Shown: positions 35,559 to 43,962, counted from the stretch's first letter. The stretch is DNA of 64,000 bases from Haloplanus sp. GDY1 (GCF_023703775.1 NZ_CP098517.1:1-64000); one strand, 5' to 3'. A program made the numbers and translations. The notes: a model not told the origin generated them from the letters alone.

Positions 35559-37141
35559 CCCGTGATAGCCGGTTCGAGGTGTACGATACCTCAGCGGGGT
35601 GGCGATGGAGATTGCGAACCAACAGTCTCGTTTTAACCCAGTCTACAGAGACGTTTTCTTCACCCGAACAGGCTCGCGCGGCAGTTAATCACGTCCGGGC
35701 AGCGGCATCTGTCATCGAAGATCTGCCGGAGCAACAGTTCAATGGCACTCCGGCGAGTGACCAGGTTACTGATGTACAGTGTATGACCGTCAATAATGGC
35801 GGCCAGTACGAGTGGGTGCTTGTTGATGGTGACAATGTACTTGCGCGGTCGACCAAGGCATACGAGGCCAAATCCGATGGTGTGACGGCAGCTAAGTCAT
35901 TCTGTTCGGTTGCCAGCGTTACAGAAACCGCGTTCCTCCTTCGAAACCAGAACCAACAGTCATCAGCGTTTGATGTCGGCTCAACCTCTGTACTAGCGGC
36001 GCTTCGTTCCCTAGTTACGCTCCCAATTCGGGGATTCAAACACCGTCGGACGATCCAGAAGATAGACACACGGATAGTTGTCTCTGGCATTCGTGGGAAA
36101 TCTTCGACTAGTCGCCGACTTGACGACGTGTTCAGGCGACGGGGATATGACACATTAACAAAAATTACTGGGAATCAACCCCACCTAATCCACAACGGTG
36201 GTGTAGTCCCGTTGAACCGCGAAGGACCCAGAACAACCCTATATGAGAATATCAATGTTTTTCGAGAGTACGTCCCCAAGCTCGCGAAATATTCCCCAGA
36301 AGATGTCGCAATTTTTGAGAATCAAGGAATTACGGAGTATACAACACGTTTGATTAATGAATCATTCCTAGACCCCCACGTTATTGTCCTGACTAATATT
36401 CGGCGTGACCATCAAGACACGCTTGGCGAAACCCGAGCCGAAATCGCACGGTCGTTTGCCAAATCAGTTCCACCTAATACCCACATCGTGTGCGGTGAAC
36501 AGCATCCGGTCATCTATGAGTATCTGGAACGTGAGATCACGGCCACGGGGGCGACGATCGAACAAGTAGCAATCCCACAAGAGCACGAGGGGCTACTTGG
36601 GGCGGAGACAGCTCACGCGGTGAACCACACTCTTACGGCTGTTGGTGAATCTCCTGTTCCTTCGGATGAGATCCAAGCGTATCTCGAGGAGATTCAGCCC
36701 GCATGGACTACTGTCCCGAACGGGCTCATTTTTAATGCAGCGGAGGTGAACGACGTCGAGAGTACTGAAGCGGTTAGACAAGCTCTTGAGAACTCTGATC
36801 GTATTACACCATTTGTATTCTTGCGGCCAGACCGACGCGGTCGAACTGCCTCCTTCGTTTCGTACTTCGATCACCTTGCTGACCAGGGGATCATCGACGC
36901 TGGATACGTGATGGGTAGTGACAGTTCCGTATTCGCGAAAGAAACGAAGTGCGAGGTCACGGAGATAGACGTTGACGCCGATCCAGAAGCTGTGTTAGAC
37001 CGGCTGCTCCATCACGATCGGCCCGTGATACTTATGGGGAACACTGTTGACGAGTTCATGCGAGAGATCGATTCAGAAATCGACTCGCGAGCACAGGGCA
37101 GATCGGGGGTTGAAAGGCCAGATGAAGTCCCAGTTTCGTAG
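35555..37141 (+). CDS. capB: CapB/PgsB-like poly-gamma-glutamate ligase (copy 2)
   Basis: This 528-aa protein is a paralogue of the one at 30351, with the nucleotide loop SGIRGKSSTSRRLDDVFRRR (about residues 175-194), ITGNQPHLI, ENQGITEYTTRLIN and NIRRDHQDTLGE. An N-terminal DUF1508-like segment (RFEVYDTSAGWRWRL) is also present. Its DNA is less GC-rich in third positions than copy 1, so the two loci have drifted or were gained at different times. It closes a complete capA-capC-capB operon that should make a poly-gamma-glutamate surface layer. Confidence 0.86.
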   Translation: MTRDSRFEVYDTSAGWRWRLRTNSLVLTQSTETFSSPEQARAAVNHVRAAASVIEDLPEQQFNGTPASDQVTDVQCMTVNNGGQYEWVLVDGDNVLARSTKAYEAKSDGVTAAKSFCSVASVTETAFLLRNQNQQSSAFDVGSTSVLAALRSLVTLPIRGFKHRRTIQKIDTRIVVSGIRGKSSTSRRLDDVFRRRGYDTLTKITGNQPHLIHNGGVVPLNREGPRTTLYENINVFREYVPKLAKYSPEDVAIFENQGITEYTTRLINESFLDPHVIVLTNIRRDHQDTLGETRAEIARSFAKSVPPNTHIVCGEQHPVIYEYLEREITATGATIEQVAIPQEHEGLLGAETAHAVNHTLTAVGESPVPSDEIQAYLEEIQPAWTTVPNGLIFNAAEVNDVESTEAVRQALENSDRITPFVFLRPDRRGRTASFVSYFDHLADQGIIDAGYVMGSDSSVFAKETKCEVTEIDVDADPEAVLDRLLHHDRPVILMGNTVDEFMREIDSEIDSRAQGRSGVERPDEVPVS

Positions 37142-37522
37142 TTCTCACGCGATTTTTTCATAGCCACCTATTGTGTCTTAATGACTCGCAGCGTTTCTCC
37201 CCTTCCCCACTGTTTCCCGGTAAATGACCGAGTGTTTGTACCACAAAAGTACTGGTTCACCTCGAAATGCAGGCGGACCGAGAGCTGCTACTCGCTCGCT
37301 CCTGCGGCGTTGGAACCGACCGCTGGCGCTCAAAAATCTACACTGATGAGTGCGTCTCTAGAGTCGGCCGCACCCTCAACAGTGGTAGTCAAGCTGTGGA
37401 TCCTTAGTCCCCTTCGGAGTCAACGGTAAATACATCGGCTCTATTAGTCGGGTACACTACGGTGACCCAAGCACCTCATTCTGAGCCACTATCAAGCTGA
37501 ATCGGGGTCGGTACTCGATACC
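37142..37522. other. Gene-free stretch before tfb
   Basis: No convincing gene, repeat or RNA is seen. The frame at 37181-37429 has poor codon use and no family resemblance. The next recognised signal is leader element e at 37523. Confidence 0.4.
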
Positions 37523-37551
37523 GTTTATTTGCCCCTCAATGGGTGAGGGGC
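37523..37551 (+). promoter_or_regulatory. Leader hairpin element e
   Basis: GTTTAT box (37523-37528) and a perfect 8-bp stem GCCCCTCA/TGAGGGGC (37531-37551) around loop ATGGG. The loop ATG opens a 16-codon frame whose TGA (37587-37589) overlaps the tfb ATG at 37586. It lies 34 bp upstream of tfb. Confidence 0.72.
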
Positions 37552-37585
37552 TCGCTGTACTGGAGGGTTCCCGAAACACGGTGAA

Positions 37586-38509
37586 ATGATGGCAACGAGA
37601 GATATCTACGAAACTGGCTTCGACGAAGACGTCCAAACGGAGGCGAGCGCGAACCAGTGTCCCGAGTGTGACGGACACGTCACTACGAACGTCAAGGAAA
37701 CGGTCTGCGAGGACTGTGGACTCGTTATCGAGGAACAACGTATCGATCACGGGCCCGAGTGGCGAGCGTACGATGTAGAGGAGCGCGAGCGAACAGGCGC
37801 ACCGCTGACTGCGGCCCGCCACGATCGAGGCCTCTCGACGGAGATCGGCCACGGCACTGATGCACACGGGAACGAGCTCTCAGGGCAGAAGCGCCGGCGG
37901 CTGGCCCGGATGCGACGTGAGCAGACCCGTGGTCGCTGGCGGTCGAAAGCAGAACGGAATCTCGCACACGGGCTGGGCGAGGTGCGCCGGCTGGCGAGTG
38001 CGCTCGAACTCTCCGAGTCGATTCGTGACCAGGCGTGCCAGCTCTTCCGGAGCGCTCAGACCGAGGATCTGCTTCGTGGCAGGTCCATCGAAGCCATCGG
38101 CGCAGCGAGCATCTACGGTACCTGCCGATGTAACCAACATCCGCTTCTCCTCGAGGACATCGTCGGCGCCGCCCGAGTCGAGTCCACTCGTGTCACCAAC
38201 GCCTACCGAACACTGAATCGCGAATTGGAGTTGCCGACACCACCAATACGCCCGGCGTCGTTCATTCCGCGGCTGATCTCGGCGCTGGAGTTGGACCACG
38301 ACATTCGCCGACGCGCGAATGAACTCGCAGAATGCGCCGAGGAGACAGCTCTCACGAACGGCTGTCAGCCATCGGGCGTCGCGGCCGCCTGCGTCTATCT
38401 GGCTGCCCAAGATCAGGGCACGTTGATTACCCAATCCACCGTCGCGTCGGCAGCAGAGGTGTCAGTCGTGACACTCCGAAGCCGGCGGGACGAACTCCAA
38501 GCCATCTGA
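37586..38509 (+). CDS. tfb: Transcription initiation factor TFB
   Basis: The 307-aa protein has an N-terminal zinc ribbon (CPECDG...CEDCG, about residues 29-47), a B-finger-like stretch (WRAYDVEERERTGAPLT) and two cyclin-like repeats (about 120-205 and 215-300). TFB bridges TBP on promoter DNA and RNA polymerase. Halobacteria carry several TFBs with different promoter preferences, so a mobile-region copy could direct expression of accessory genes. ATG 37586 and ATG 37589 are both possible starts. The leader hairpin suggests post-initiation control. Confidence 0.92.
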   Translation: MMATRDIYETGFDEDVQTEASANQCPECDGHVTTNVKETVCEDCGLVIEEQRIDHGPEWRAYDVEERERTGAPLTAARHDRGLSTEIGHGTDAHGNELSGQKRRRLARMRREQTRGRWRSKAERNLAHGLGEVRRLASALELSESIRDQACQLFRSAQTEDLLRGRSIEAIGAASIYGTCRCNQHPLLLEDIVGAARVESTRVTNAYRTLNRELELPTPPIRPASFIPRLISALELDHDIRRRANELAECAEETALTNGCQPSGVAAACVYLAAQDQGTLITQSTVASAAEVSVVTLRSRRDELQAI

Positions 38510-38562
38510 GACGCCTCCGGGAGAAGAGTACCTACATACAGGCAGAGAGTCTACCAAGGAGT

Positions 38563-38667
38563 ATGGACCTCGAAGAGACTGTCGAGTATCTGTCGACAGA
38601 ACTCGATATCGAGCGGAGTGAGCACGTTCGCGAGGTCGGTCGAGCGGTCGCCGAGCTCCGTGACTGA
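38563..38667 (+). CDS. 34-aa microprotein
   Basis: ATG 38563 encodes a 34-residue acidic helical peptide (MDLEETVEYLSTELDIERS...) ending GRAVAELRD. It resembles the 34-aa ORF at 4051 in length, charge pattern and final residues. It lies 53 bp after tfb. No function is known; a short regulatory partner is possible. Confidence 0.45.
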   Translation: MDLEETVEYLSTELDIERSEHVREVGRAVAELRD

Positions 38668-38772
38668 CTCGGTCTCAGGCGGTCAGATTTATCCCGTCGT
38701 CGCCGAATCCGTCCCCGCATTTCCTCACCCTTGAGTTTAAATACCAAACCGGGGGAAACGCGGAGCGAATCG

Positions 38773-39645
38773 ATGACTGACCACAACTCAGACCGAGAGG
38801 CGTTCCAACCTGTCGGGGAGGGCGCTCTGGTGCCGGACCCAGCGCTGGATCAGCCAGCAGACGGCCAGCCAAGCCGCCAGCGTGAGGCCTCGCATTCGGG
38901 TGGGTATCCGGATGGAACTACCGACACGGACCGAGCCTGTATCTCCTGTGGCGCATCGATCCCGGCGTCGCAAGGAAAATGCCGGTTCTGTCTCGAACAC
39001 GAACTCGACGCCGCGTCAGCGTCGGATGCTGCGAGTTCCGAGCAGACACTCCGTGGTGTGATCCACTTCCTCGTCGAATCCGGGACGTTCTACGGCGCCG
39101 TGGCAAAGGGAGCAGCCGCAGCGACACTTCTCACGGCCGGTCACGAGGAGCCGATCGACGACTGTACGCTCATCTACGATCTCGACGACGAGCCCGCACC
39201 TCAGCTAACCGAGCGTTGGCCTACGCTCTCCGCTGCTGCCGAGGTGACCTCAGCGGCTGGCGACGCGTTGCTATCAGCGGCCCGTGAGCGGACAGGGGAA
39301 GAAGATGGGAGGAACAATCGCACTCAGAAGGAGATTCCACGCGTCTATGACGAGTGTGGCCAGGGAATTCGTGATGAGTCGTCCCTCGAGCACACGCTCG
39401 ACGACGGCGACCAGCTGTGGATCGTCCCAGCAGTCGCTGTTGAAACAGTTCCTCGTGAAACGGAATCCACCAGTACCGGAGCCGAAATCCCGACCGTGAC
39501 AGCCCTGGAGTGCCAGCACTGTACGAAAGAAACAGAACATCGATTTAGGACACGCGAGTCGCTCCCTGACGAGACCTGGACGGGCCAACCAATCTGGGAG
39601 TGCCAGGTTTGTAGCACAGGTCGCTACGGGCCTGCTCCCGAATAG
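38773..39645 (+). CDS. Zinc-ribbon protein, paralogue A
   Basis: ATG 38773 gives 290 aa; upstream lies TTTAAATA and the AAACCGGGGGAAACG 15-mer. An N-terminal ribbon (CISCGASIPASQGKCRFC, about residues 57-74) and a C-terminal ribbon (CQHC...CQVC, about 249-280) flank a central domain with FYGAVAKGAAA and CTLIYDLDDEPA. The protein at 44033 has the same domains and motifs throughout. Both are followed directly by the TTAACCAACA inverted repeat. The function is unknown; zinc ribbons suggest nucleic-acid or protein binding. Confidence 0.7.
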   Translation: MTDHNSDREAFQPVGEGALVPDPALDQPADGQPSRQREASHSGGYPDGTTDTDRACISCGASIPASQGKCRFCLEHELDAASASDAASSEQTLRGVIHFLVESGTFYGAVAKGAAAATLLTAGHEEPIDDCTLIYDLDDEPAPQLTERWPTLSAAAEVTSAAGDALLSAARERTGEEDGRNNRTQKEIPRVYDECGQGIRDESSLEHTLDDGDQLWIVPAVAVETVPRETESTSTGAEIPTVTALECQHCTKETEHRFRTRESLPDETWTGQPIWECQVCSTGRYGPAPE

Positions 39646-39664
39646 GGCAGGAACGAGGCCAGTT

Positions 39665-39705
39665 TTAACCAACAATATCCGGTGTAAATGGATTTTGTTG
39701 GTTAA
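39665..39705. repeat. Inverted repeat TTAACCAACA/TGTTGGTTAA, copy 3
   Basis: Arms at 39665-39674 and 39696-39705 with a 21-bp spacer, beginning 19 bp after the stop of zinc-ribbon paralogue A. Between here and 39812 only a CCGGCCTT/AAGGCCGG dyad (39753-39790) is seen. Confidence 0.75.
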
Positions 39706-39812
39706 TACGGTGAGTACCCTCAAGTCCGACATCAGTCACGACGGGTGTTCATCCGGCCTTGTTCGCAGCGGCCTGTCTCTCGAAGGCCGGTCGCTAGGAG
39801 GGGCGATGGCTG

Positions 39813-39962
39813 ATGCAATCCGAGGTTGCAGGGGCCGCTAATAACTCACCGACAGCGATTCGGAACCATCGAGACACACTACAACAGCTGGACGAAGAAC
39901 ACAGGGTGGGCACCAAGGGCAATACACAGACACGAGCGGTATCTCCAAAAAGCAAGGGTTAG
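39813..39962 (+). CDS. 49-aa ORF upstream of doc, possible antitoxin
   Basis: ATG 39813 encodes 49 residues with SPTAIRNHRDTLQQLDEEHR in the middle, a short helical segment, and a basic end. It stops 28 bp before the doc start at 39991, the position of an antitoxin in a two-gene Doc operon. It lacks a clear Phd motif. The antitoxin role is inferred from position only, and the frame may be a shortened remnant. Confidence 0.4.
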   Translation: MQSEVAGAANNSPTAIRNHRDTLQQLDEEHRVGTKGNTQTRAVSPKSKG

Positions 39963-39990
39963 ATATGCGTTGTAACAGAGGGTATCGACA

Positions 39991-40014
39991 ATGGACGAGG
40001 ACACGGAGTCAATC
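39991..40014 (+). pseudogene. doc: 5' end of the interrupted doc gene
   Basis: ATG 39991 encodes the first eight residues (MDEDTESI) of a Doc protein. Its last eight bases, AGTCAATC (40007-40014), are the left copy of the target duplication. Joining 40014 to 42615 restores one continuous frame into the Doc protein. Confidence 0.8.
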
Positions 40015-40066
40015 GGCTCTGTTGAAATCCTCGGAGGGTTACAGGTTCACATAGTAGTCTGATCGT

Positions 40067-40888
40067 ATGGAAGTCCTCCCGAAGTCGCGGTTGCTCCGGT
40101 TCGTTGAGCAGGCGTACCACTTGGCTCGGCGAGCTGTTGCCCGCTACTCCTCGAAGTTCTCGAAACGTCGCTACACACTCCACCAACACATCGTCTTGCT
40201 CTGCCTCAAAGTTCGGAAGAATACGACGTACCGGATGCTTCTTGACGAACTCATCGAGATGCCCCGGATTCGAAGAGCCATCGATCTTGAGGAACTCCCG
40301 TTGCCCTCAACGCTATGCAAAGCGTTCAACCGACTCGATATGGCAGTCTGGCGGGTTCTTCTTAATCTCTCAGTTACGCTTCTCCCAACCAACGGTGTCG
40401 TCGGGATCGACGCTTCCGGGTTCGACCGCAGTCATGCCTCGAAGCACTACACGAAGCGAACGAAGTTGACAATTCAGCAGTTGAAAGTCACGCTTCTCGT
40501 GGACACGAGGGTGAATGCTATCCTTGACGTACACGTGACGACAACACGAAAACACGACTCGAAGATCGCGCCGTCGCTCATCAAGCGGAATACCGATTAT
40601 GTAGCGGTTCTCCTCGGCGACAAAGGATACGATGATCAGAAGATTCGCACTTTAGCCCGTGAAGCTGGTGTTCGACCGCTCATCAAGCACCGCGAGTTCT
40701 CGTCTCTTCACAAAGCGTGGAATGCTCGGTTGGATGCCGATCTTTACGGTCAGCGCAGTCAGAACGAGACGGTGAACTCTCGGATTAAACGGAAGTACGG
40801 TGCGTTCGTCCGCTCACGGTACTGGTGGAAGCAGTTCCGTGAACTCGTTGTCGGCTGTCTCACTCATAACATCGACAAGGCACTCTGA
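40067..40888 (+). CDS. IS5-family DDE transposase
   Basis: This 273-aa protein carries DDE elements: GIDASGFDRSHAS (Asp about 116), LLGDKGYDD (Asp about 185) and NETVNSRIKRKYG (Glu about 227). This layout is that of IS5-group haloarchaeal transposases, and the length is normal, so it looks intact. It should cut at the GGC-TTGAAATCC ends at 40015 and 42606. It lies 52 bp inside the left end. Confidence 0.88.
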   Translation: MEVLPKSRLLRFVEQAYHLARRAVARYSSKFSKRRYTLHQHIVLLCLKVRKNTTYRMLLDELIEMPRIRRAIDLEELPLPSTLCKAFNRLDMAVWRVLLNLSVTLLPTNGVVGIDASGFDRSHASKHYTKRTKLTIQQLKVTLLVDTRVNAILDVHVTTTRKHDSKIAPSLIKRNTDYVAVLLGDKGYDDQKIRTLAREAGVRPLIKHREFSSLHKAWNARLDADLYGQRSQNETVNSRIKRKYGAFVRSRYWWKQFRELVVGCLTHNIDKAL

Positions 40889-41036
40889 ACGTTAGATATA
40901 GAGGGTGTACCTCACAGGCGGGTGAGAAACTCACTGATCTCCGTCAGTAGCGGTGTGACCGATACAGAGATCTCTTCTATTGGAGAGAAAACCCGGGTTC
41001 AAAATACATACATGGGTACTGGCCACATTACGACTA

Positions 41037-42473
41037 ATGGAAGAAGATACGACGCCCCGAGAGAAGGATAAACACGGGGCTGACTGGTATCGGACGCTCG
41101 TTGAGGAGGTGAATGATCTCGCAACAGTCGTTGATCCCGACGGGACGATAACCTACGTCAGTCCGGCTGTCACACGGGTGCTCGGCTACGACCCCGACGA
41201 CTTGATTGGTCATGAAGGATACGAGTTTGTCCATCCCGAGGACCGAGAACGAAACGCCGACGCGCTGGAGGCAGTTCTCTCGGACCCATCTGAATCCGAG
41301 ACTGTCGAGGTCCGGTTCCGCCACGCCGACGGCTCGTGGCGCTGGATCGAAGCCACAATGCGGAATCGACTTGACGACGACATCATCGATGGGATCCTCC
41401 TTAGCAGTCGGGATATCACGGAGCGAAAGGAGTACGAGGCCGAAGCCCGGGAACTTGCCGAAGAGTACGAAGCCCTGTTGAACAACGTCGAGGATGCCAT
41501 CTTTCTCATCAACGTCGAAAAACGAGAGGAGAGTGTCCGATTTGAATTCGAACGCCTCAGTCCCTCCTACGAGCGGCAAACCGGAATTATAACAGAGGAC
41601 GTACAGGGCCAGACACCGCGTGATGTGTTCGGCGAGGAGCAGGGGGCTGAGTTAGAAGCGAACTACCACCGCTGTGTCAACGCCGGCGAGCCTATCTCGT
41701 ATCAAGAGGAGCTCCGGGTAGATGAGGGAGCACGTTTCTGGCAGACGAAACTCGCGCCGGTGGTCAATGACGGTGAAATCACGCGCCTGATCGGGGTCAC
41801 TCGGAACGTGACTGAACGCGTCGAACGAGAGCGACAATTACGTCAGCAGAACGAGCGCCTCGAAGAGTTTGCAAGTGTTGTTTCCCACGATTTGCGGAAC
41901 CCGCTCAATGTCGCACAAGGTCGTGCAACGCTCCTCGACGAGCAGGTCGAAAGTGATCATCTCAAGCCACTTGTCCGAGCGCTCGACCGGATGGAGGCAA
42001 TCGTTGAGGACACGTTGACGCTTGCTCGTCAGGGCGACACGATTAGCGAAACCGAGTCGGTCAGCCTGACTGACCTCGTCGGGAAGTGCTGGGGGACAGT
42101 AGACACGGAGGACGCAAATATCGAGATCGTCGATGAGATGACTTTCGAAGGTGATCCCGATCGGCTACGGCACGTGTTCGAGAACTTGTTCCGCAACGCT
42201 GTTGAACACGGTGGGTCCGACGTGACCGTCCGTGTGGGTTGTCACGATGAACAGGGAATCTATGTTGAAGACGATGGGCCAGGAATTCCAGTCGAAAAGC
42301 GTGACGAAGTGTTCGAGCCTGGTCATTCGTCAGCACGGGGTGGGACTGGTTTCGGGTTGACCATCGTAAAACGGATTGTGGAAGCCCATGGCTGGGAATT
42401 GTCTATAACCGATGGAACCGATGGTGGAGTGCGGTTTGAGATTGAGATGGCGAAGCAGAAAGACTTCGCGTGA
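41037..42473 (+). CDS. PAS-domain sensor histidine kinase, IS cargo
   Basis: ATG 41037 follows an AAAATACATA box by about 30 bp, so the transcript may be leaderless. The 478-aa protein has two PAS domains (residues about 25-130 and 145-270), a HisKA segment with the phospho-acceptor His in VVSHDLRNPLN (about 283) and an ATPase domain with NLFRNAVEHG, EDDGPGIP and GTGFGL. No membrane helix is present, so it senses a cytoplasmic signal. No response regulator is adjacent. It lies inside the IS5-type element, which makes it a passenger gene. Confidence 0.88.
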   Translation: MEEDTTPREKDKHGADWYRTLVEEVNDLATVVDPDGTITYVSPAVTRVLGYDPDDLIGHEGYEFVHPEDRERNADALEAVLSDPSESETVEVRFRHADGSWRWIEATMRNRLDDDIIDGILLSSRDITERKEYEAEARELAEEYEALLNNVEDAIFLINVEKREESVRFEFERLSPSYERQTGIITEDVQGQTPRDVFGEEQGAELEANYHRCVNAGEPISYQEELRVDEGARFWQTKLAPVVNDGEITRLIGVTRNVTERVERERQLRQQNERLEEFASVVSHDLRNPLNVAQGRATLLDEQVESDHLKPLVRALDRMEAIVEDTLTLARQGDTISETESVSLTDLVGKCWGTVDTEDANIEIVDEMTFEGDPDRLRHVFENLFRNAVEHGGSDVTVRVGCHDEQGIYVEDDGPGIPVEKRDEVFEPGHSSARGGTGFGLTIVKRIVEAHGWELSITDGTDGGVRFEIEMAKQKDFA

Positions 42474-42620
42474 GTGCTTAGACAAGGTCTGTCACCTATG
42501 CATCGAACAGTGCGGTAGTTAATCGATGGTAGCGTGTATGAGGTGCTCGCTATGTATTCAGCAGGATCCCTAAAACCTATCACCGACTGAGGATTTCAAC
42601 AAGGCCAGTCAATCAGCTAT

Positions 42621-43136
42621 TTGTCGGCTGCTGATATCCGTGACATCCACGAGTTGATCGTGGAGTCAAATGCGGAGACAACCGCTGGTGTCGCCTCACC
42701 AGGCGATATTGAATACACCGTTGAACATATTCAGGAAGGCCATTTCGGTCAGGTTCCCGAATCGATCCACGAGAAGGCATTTCAGCTGTTGCGGCTCATC
42801 GCGGCGAATCATCCATTCGTCGACGGCAACAAGCGAACAGCCCTTATGTCGACCCGAATTTTCTACGCGCTGAATGGCCGCCGCTTTGACTACGATCGGG
42901 AGGTCAAAGAGACCCTAAAGGCGCTCGCGACAGATGAGGGCAGTGTCGATGCGGACGACGTGATCGAGTATCTACGAGCGCACACAGAGCCACTGGCGCC
43001 GGAATATGAGGCGACCATCAACCTGTGGCTGGCACGAATTGAAGACACAGACCAGCTACCGGCGGACCACGACACTGTCGACCAGGAATCCCACGAACCG
43101 AACGATTATGATGACGACCCGCATAGTGAGGAGTAA
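42621..43136 (+). CDS. doc: Doc toxin-like Fic protein, 5' end displaced by the IS
   Basis: The frame contains HPFVDGNKRTA (about residues 56-66), the Doc active loop with His, Asp, Asn, Lys and Arg all present. Doc phosphorylates elongation factor Tu in bacteria. The original start was ATG 39991; the IS separated the first eight codons. After the insertion no ATG exists upstream and a stop lies at 42588-42590. Only TTG 42621 can start a 171-aa product, lacking ten N-terminal residues. An acidic 45-residue tail is longer than in classical Doc. Whether it is still made is unknown. Confidence 0.82.
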   Translation: MSAADIRDIHELIVESNAETTAGVASPGDIEYTVEHIQEGHFGQVPESIHEKAFQLLRLIAANHPFVDGNKRTALMSTRIFYALNGRRFDYDREVKETLKALATDEGSVDADDVIEYLRAHTEPLAPEYEATINLWLARIEDTDQLPADHDTVDQESHEPNDYDDDPHSEE

Positions 43137-43138
43137 GA

Positions 43139-43276
43139 ATGGCCGCTGAAAGTGACCAGCCCGAGATTCCGGATGGGATGTCCCCCGAGGAGGCACGGCA
43201 GTACCTCATCCGGTTCCTCGGCCGCCAGGACCTCGACGAGCACGAGGAAATCTACGACGAACTCGCGACTGAGTAG
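43139..43276 (+). CDS. 45-aa acidic ORF after doc
   Basis: ATG 43139 lies 2 bp after the doc stop and encodes 45 residues, including GMSPEEARQYLIRFLGRQDLDE. The composition is acidic and helical and the codon use matches nearby genes. Its tight position behind doc suggests a co-transcribed partner, perhaps an antitoxin or accessory. No family is recognised. Confidence 0.5.
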   Translation: MAAESDQPEIPDGMSPEEARQYLIRFLGRQDLDEHEEIYDELATE

Positions 43277-43356
43277 GACTATCTCTTCGCTGCGGGCTCT
43301 ACCATTACGCCGGCCAGCCGAGCGATATCGGTCTTCCAGCCCTCCAGCGATCGTCG

Positions 43357-43908
43357 CTACCGCCGCCGGGAACTGCTGTAGTCCGTCATCTGTTCGCGAG
43401 CGGCTTCGACATCCGAGTAGAGTGCCAACGCATGCTTGATGAGCCGCCGGTCTTCCAGATTCTCCTCCCAGCGCGTGACGACATCGCGGCGTTCCTGAAG
43501 TTTGGCACTTGAGAGCGACCCATCAGCAAGCGACTGTTCGAGGTCTTCCCACGTCTCGACGTCGTAGGTCGCCTGCCACTCCTCGATCTCCTTGGTAATC
43601 GCGGCCAATTCGCTCCGCAACTCCTCGCGGGTGTTTTCCTCGATGAGCGTGCGGATCTCCTCGAAGAGCAGTCGCGTGTAGTTCGGCTGGTAGCGCGTGG
43701 TCTCGCCGGCCTCGACGCGACGCAGCTGGCCTTGGTCGACGAGATCCTGGAGTTCCTCGTTGGTCGTACTCCAGGCGGCGTCGGCCTGCTCGCTGATCCA
43801 GTTAACCGACCGCGGTTCGCGAAGCGTCTCGGCGACCGCCCGAATACGGTCGCGGGCACTCATCGACTCAGCCCACGTCTGGACGCCATCTCGCGGGGAT
43901 TCGGACAT
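43357..43908 (-). CDS. Winged-helix protein (DUF7342-like), second copy
   Basis: ATG 43908 (183 aa) is preferred over longer forms. An N-terminal wHTH (SVNWISEQADAAWSTTNEEL and GETTRYQPNYTRLLFEE) precedes a helical tail (EEWQATYDVETWEDLEQSL). It is homologous along its length to the protein at 1783-2322. The two differ in neighbour: no TumE-like gene follows here. A CTCTCG-TATAAT-CGAGAG dyad (43963-43980) in its upstream region may be its operator. It is divergent from zinc-ribbon paralogue B. Confidence 0.75.
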   Translation of the reverse strand: MSESPRDGVQTWAESMSARDRIRAVAETLREPRSVNWISEQADAAWSTTNEELQDLVDQGQLRRVEAGETTRYQPNYTRLLFEEIRTLIEENTREELRSELAAITKEIEEWQATYDVETWEDLEQSLADGSLSSAKLQERRDVVTRWEENLEDRRLIKHALALYSDVEAAREQMTDYSSSRRR

Positions 43909-43962
43909 GCTTGGCACCTCTTGCAACAGTGTTCGCGTTGTACTCCCATATATGTTTGTACT

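Larger units (their letters stand above)
40015..42606. mobile_element. IS5-type element carrying a histidine kinase gene
   Basis: The left end GGCTCTGTTGAAATCCTC (40015-40032) and the right end GAGGATTTCAACAAGGCC (42589-42606) are inverted repeats matching at 16 of 18 positions. Both flanks carry AGTCAATC (40007-40014 and 42607-42614), an exact 8-bp target duplication. The 2592-bp element holds an IS5-like transposase and, unusually, a 478-aa PAS histidine kinase. No right-end sequence is seen just after the transposase, so the kinase is inside the mobile unit. Confidence 0.85.

Noticed and set aside
37181-37429. An 82-aa frame before tfb
   Set aside because: Cys/Ser-rich with unusual codon use and no recognisable start or domain.
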